From a virus, in IMG/VR virus record IMGVR_UViG_3300009610_000037, positions 1 through 47,449 of that record: a stretch of DNA of 47,449 bases; one strand, given 5' to 3'. Shown one piece after another: positions 45,626 through 47,449 of this stretch (within the stretch, counting starts at the first letter, position 1; each line of letters begins with the position of its first letter). Under the pieces are notes generated by a model that saw only the letters and a list, made by a program, of their open reading frames with translations, did no database searches and was not told where the DNA came from. A program made the position numbers and the translations under genes.

Positions 45626-46087
45626 GTGGTGCGCGTGGATTACGTTGAGTGGGAGAACATCTCCACAGGTGTTTTCATAGCCAAGTCTGCTGCCGTTTTG
45701 TCGATAGAGGAGTGCCCTCTTTGCAAGACGGCCTTCTCCACTGAGCCGGATAGTTTTGGAGAGGTTCAGTGTTTCGGCAGACATGTGTTCGCTGCTGAAG
45801 ACGATGGTGAGAACTACACCATATCTCACGTCGACAGCATTCCCAAACAGGTGTCTACCAAGTGGGTTATGCATGATGACGCTTATGTAGCCAACTTGGA
45901 CTCAGATCTAATTGGGTGCCCTAAGTGCCATAGTCCTCTCGACCTGTCTGCGGTTGCCGTGAAAGATACACGAGGTTCGTTCTACGCAGGTTGTGCTGCT
46001 GGCCACGAGTTCGACGCTTATGTTAGAGTCCCCCATATCTGGCTCTATGACAGCGACAACGGGCCGTTCACCACGCTGGAAAGGTAA
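45626..46087 (+). CDS. zinc-ribbon protein in the tail module
   Basis: 153 residues, GTG start without a clear ribosome site, 5 bp after the tube gene. Two cysteine pairs, CPLCK near residue 30 and CPKCH near 98, with another CAAGHE near 123, indicate at least one zinc ribbon. Beta strands surround them. Possibly a tail-assembly accessory. An unusual addition to the sheath/tube/chaperone order. Confidence 0.72.
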   Translation: MVRVDYVEWENISTGVFIAKSAAVLSIEECPLCKTAFSTEPDSFGEVQCFGRHVFAAEDDGENYTISHVDSIPKQVSTKWVMHDDAYVANLDSDLIGCPKCHSPLDLSAVAVKDTRGSFYAGCAAGHEFDAYVRVPHIWLYDSDNGPFTTLER

Positions 46088-46089
46088 AT

Positions 46090-46707
46090 ATGCCTGCTAG
46101 AAAAAGGACGATGGCCTCCCTTGAGGGACCTTCTGGCGACGGACTGATTCCACCGGACCCAGACGCCCTTCTCATTGCGCAGCGGAAGGCAGAGATCCAA
46201 GCGGCAGCCGCGCAGACGGCTGAGTTAGCGCCTCCGGATCAAGACGCTCTCCTGGAGCAGCGTAAGGCCGAGATGAAAGAAGCTGCTGAAAAAGCACACG
46301 AGACGCTGCCGGAGTTGTCCGTTGCCGAGGAGGACGAGGTTGTCGATCTCGTCAACGCCGGGCGCAAGGAGAAGTTTGTCGAGATCTTTGGGCGCAATAT
46401 CCACTTGCGCACTCTCACCATTGAAGAGGAGTTGAAGGTCTCCGAGATCACCAAGCAGTACATCGGTTCGGATGGTTACCCGCGCGCCTACCGCACTGCT
46501 GTGGTCGCAGCCGCCATCAGGACGATCGACGGGAAACTCTTGTTCAATCCGATCTCCGAGCCTGAGTTCGATCAGATCATCGTTAAGAAGTTTGAGAAGT
46601 TGCTGAGCTACTACCCGCTGGCTGTAGATCAGGTCTACAACAGGTATCGCGAGATGGAGCTTGAGCTTTTGGCGCTCGTGGAAAAGCTGGGAAAATCCTC
46701 AGGCTGA
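46090..46707 (+). CDS. tail assembly chaperone (upstream frame)
   Basis: 205 residues. Two N-terminal near-repeats (PPDPDALLIAQRKAEIQAAAA and PPDQDALLEQRKAEMKEAAE) precede a domain with KFVEIFGRNIHLRTLTIEEELKVSEI, then FDQIIVKKFEKLLSYYPLAVDQVYNRYREMELELL. This is the gpG-type position before the tape measure. It ends shortly after the slippery heptamer at 46689, which allows part of the ribosomes to make a longer protein. Confidence 0.85.
   Translation: MPARKRTMASLEGPSGDGLIPPDPDALLIAQRKAEIQAAAAQTAELAPPDQDALLEQRKAEMKEAAEKAHETLPELSVAEEDEVVDLVNAGRKEKFVEIFGRNIHLRTLTIEEELKVSEITKQYIGSDGYPRAYRTAVVAAAIRTIDGKLLFNPISEPEFDQIIVKKFEKLLSYYPLAVDQVYNRYREMELELLALVEKLGKSSG
46689..46695 (+). promoter_or_regulatory. 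-1 programmed frameshift site G GGA AAA
   Basis: The heptamer is in the canonical X XXY YYZ phase relative to the upstream frame (codons GGA AAA). After a -1 slip reading continues at ATC (46695) in the frame of the downstream ORF without an intervening stop. The upstream frame ends 10 nt later at TGA 46705. Tail chaperones of most long-tailed phages use this mechanism. Confidence 0.85.
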
Positions 46708-47066
46708 GCCGACGAGTTGAGTTCGAAATCGGCTTGGCCTACAGGTCTGGGAAACTCACCGGAACCAACCAATCCAGGATTCAACGATGGGCGCTCGCGT
46801 ACCAGCAATATGCCGAGAGAAGAGAGCAGTCAGACCAATATTCTGAAATCAGGAAGTTGCTTCACTTCATTCTTAGGGGCACCGACAACAAATTGTACGA
46901 AGCGGCTTACCCAAGGATTGAGGCAGATGACCCTGATGTCATCCCAGGTCATACATATGGGGTAGATGACCTAGAAGGCTTGGAGAAGTTGCTCAGGGAT
47001 ATTGGCGGGGTGACTACGAAGACGCAGGCATCTCTAGGCGGCGACGAGTGGTCTGAGTGGGGGTAG
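46695..47066 (+). CDS. tail assembly chaperone, frameshifted C-terminal part
   Basis: Read in the -1 frame after 46689-46695, giving ILRLSRRVEFEIGLAYRSGK then a basic/aromatic domain (QSRIQRWALAYQQYAERREQ) and an acidic end (PDVIPGHTYGVDDLEGLEKLL). There is no good independent start: the first ATG-like codon (TTG 46734) lacks a ribosome site, so it is probably made only as an extension of the upstream protein (about 325 residues). The product is the gpGT equivalent that binds tape measure and tube. Confidence 0.82.
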   Translation: MLRLSRRVEFEIGLAYRSGKLTGTNQSRIQRWALAYQQYAERREQSDQYSEIRKLLHFILRGTDNKLYEAAYPRIEADDPDVIPGHTYGVDDLEGLEKLLRDIGGVTTKTQASLGGDEWSEWG

Positions 47067-47069
47067 CGG

Positions 47070-47449
47070 GTGCCTTTTGAGGACCTTACCGGGAACTCTG
47101 GGTTCACCAGTGACTCGGAGGGGGCTAACGCCAATCTCGACATCACCATGTCGGACGATTCCGCGCGCAACCTCTGGGATGTTCAGGCGGCCATCCAGCA
47201 GATTGCTGCCGATCTTCAGACTGCTGTTCGTAGCGCGGCCGACTTCCAAAGCTACTTGATCTCCATTCGCGAGACCAGCCAGACCATCAGGATGCCCTCG
47301 CTGGGCATGGAGGGTGGCGAGGGTGGCAACATGTCCTACTCGGGCGGTCGAGTAGACACCGGTTCAGTTCCACTTATTCAGAGCGAACTGGGGATGGCCA
47401 GTCGGATCGGCGAGATGGAGGAGAACGCCAGCGGGGCTGGTGGTGGAGC
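47070..47449 (+). CDS. probable tape measure protein, N-terminal fragment
   Basis: Open reading frame from GTG 47070, 3 bp after the chaperone stop, to the window edge with no stop. The visible ~126 residues begin acidic, then a helix (AIQQIAADLQTAVRSAADFQSYLISIRETSQ) and a Gly-rich segment (GMEGGEGGNMS). Position after the chaperone pair and the helical, long open frame fit a tape measure protein. Too little is visible to confirm transmembrane or lytic domains. Confidence 0.72.
   Translation, partial: MPFEDLTGNSGFTSDSEGANANLDITMSDDSARNLWDVQAAIQQIAADLQTAVRSAADFQSYLISIRETSQTIRMPSLGMEGGEGGNMSYSGGRVDTGSVPLIQSELGMASRIGEMEENASGAGGG

Noticed and set aside
1-47449. Prophage origin of the window
   Set aside because: No integrase, attachment site or host genes are seen; the order of genes is that of a phage genome, though lysogeny genes could lie outside.

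Overview
The window looks like part of the genome of a lytic, contractile-tailed (myovirus-type) phage of an actinobacterium. The tail sheath (43675-45132) and tail tube (45144-45620) genes show the contractile tail. The actinobacterial host is inferred from a BldC-like regulator, a dCTP deaminase closest in motif to the mycobacterial bifunctional enzyme, a DUF2786 protein, moderate-to-high GC, GTG/TTG starts and leaderless-looking genes. There is no integrase, repressor/attP arrangement or terminase here. The left and right genes run off the window, so this is an internal piece of a larger genome.

Layout. (1) 1-1550: two forward genes ending at a perfect 16-bp hairpin terminator. (2) 1582-3696: a compact reverse-strand operon of eight small genes, including zinc-ribbon proteins and a BldC-like HTH protein, fired from one half of a back-to-back promoter pair. 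(3) 3775-18861: mostly forward accessory genes in tightly overlapping strings, including several membrane mini-proteins of 24-39 codons. Recognisable functions are a HAD phosphatase, a lipoprotein with an SPFH-like N-terminus, a tRNA-Ser, a DUF2786 protein, a secreted LysM-M23 peptidase, a metallophosphoesterase and a dual-specificity-type phosphatase. Two reverse genes (10749-11087, 12070-12762) interrupt it. (4) 18958-33929: head module with a zinc-ribbon protein, portal, a duplicated-domain protein, a 995-residue acidic SWIM-finger protein, dCTP deaminase, prohead protease with an apparent internal scaffold start, a putative decoration protein, the major capsid protein and further virion proteins. 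(5) 33951-41237: three tandem His-rich fibre/collar paralogues, small virion proteins, a secreted coiled-coil protein and a 730-residue protein with seventeen ~22-residue repeats. (6) 41237-47449: neck proteins, sheath, tube, the tail assembly chaperone pair with a canonical -1 slippery site, and the start of the probable tape measure gene.

Regulation readable from sequence: several accessory genes share an RNA hairpin just upstream of the start codon (4-5-bp stem, constant AUA triloop) whose stem bases covary between copies. Three promoters share the core CTG[CT]TAAAGTAG. Three or four other genes start 6-7 nt downstream of a -10 box and are probably leaderless. Strong hairpin terminators follow the capsid gene and the gene after it, probably setting expression steps.

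Functions rest on motif recognition by eye; no database search was possible. Most small accessory genes have no recognisable function and are described as such.
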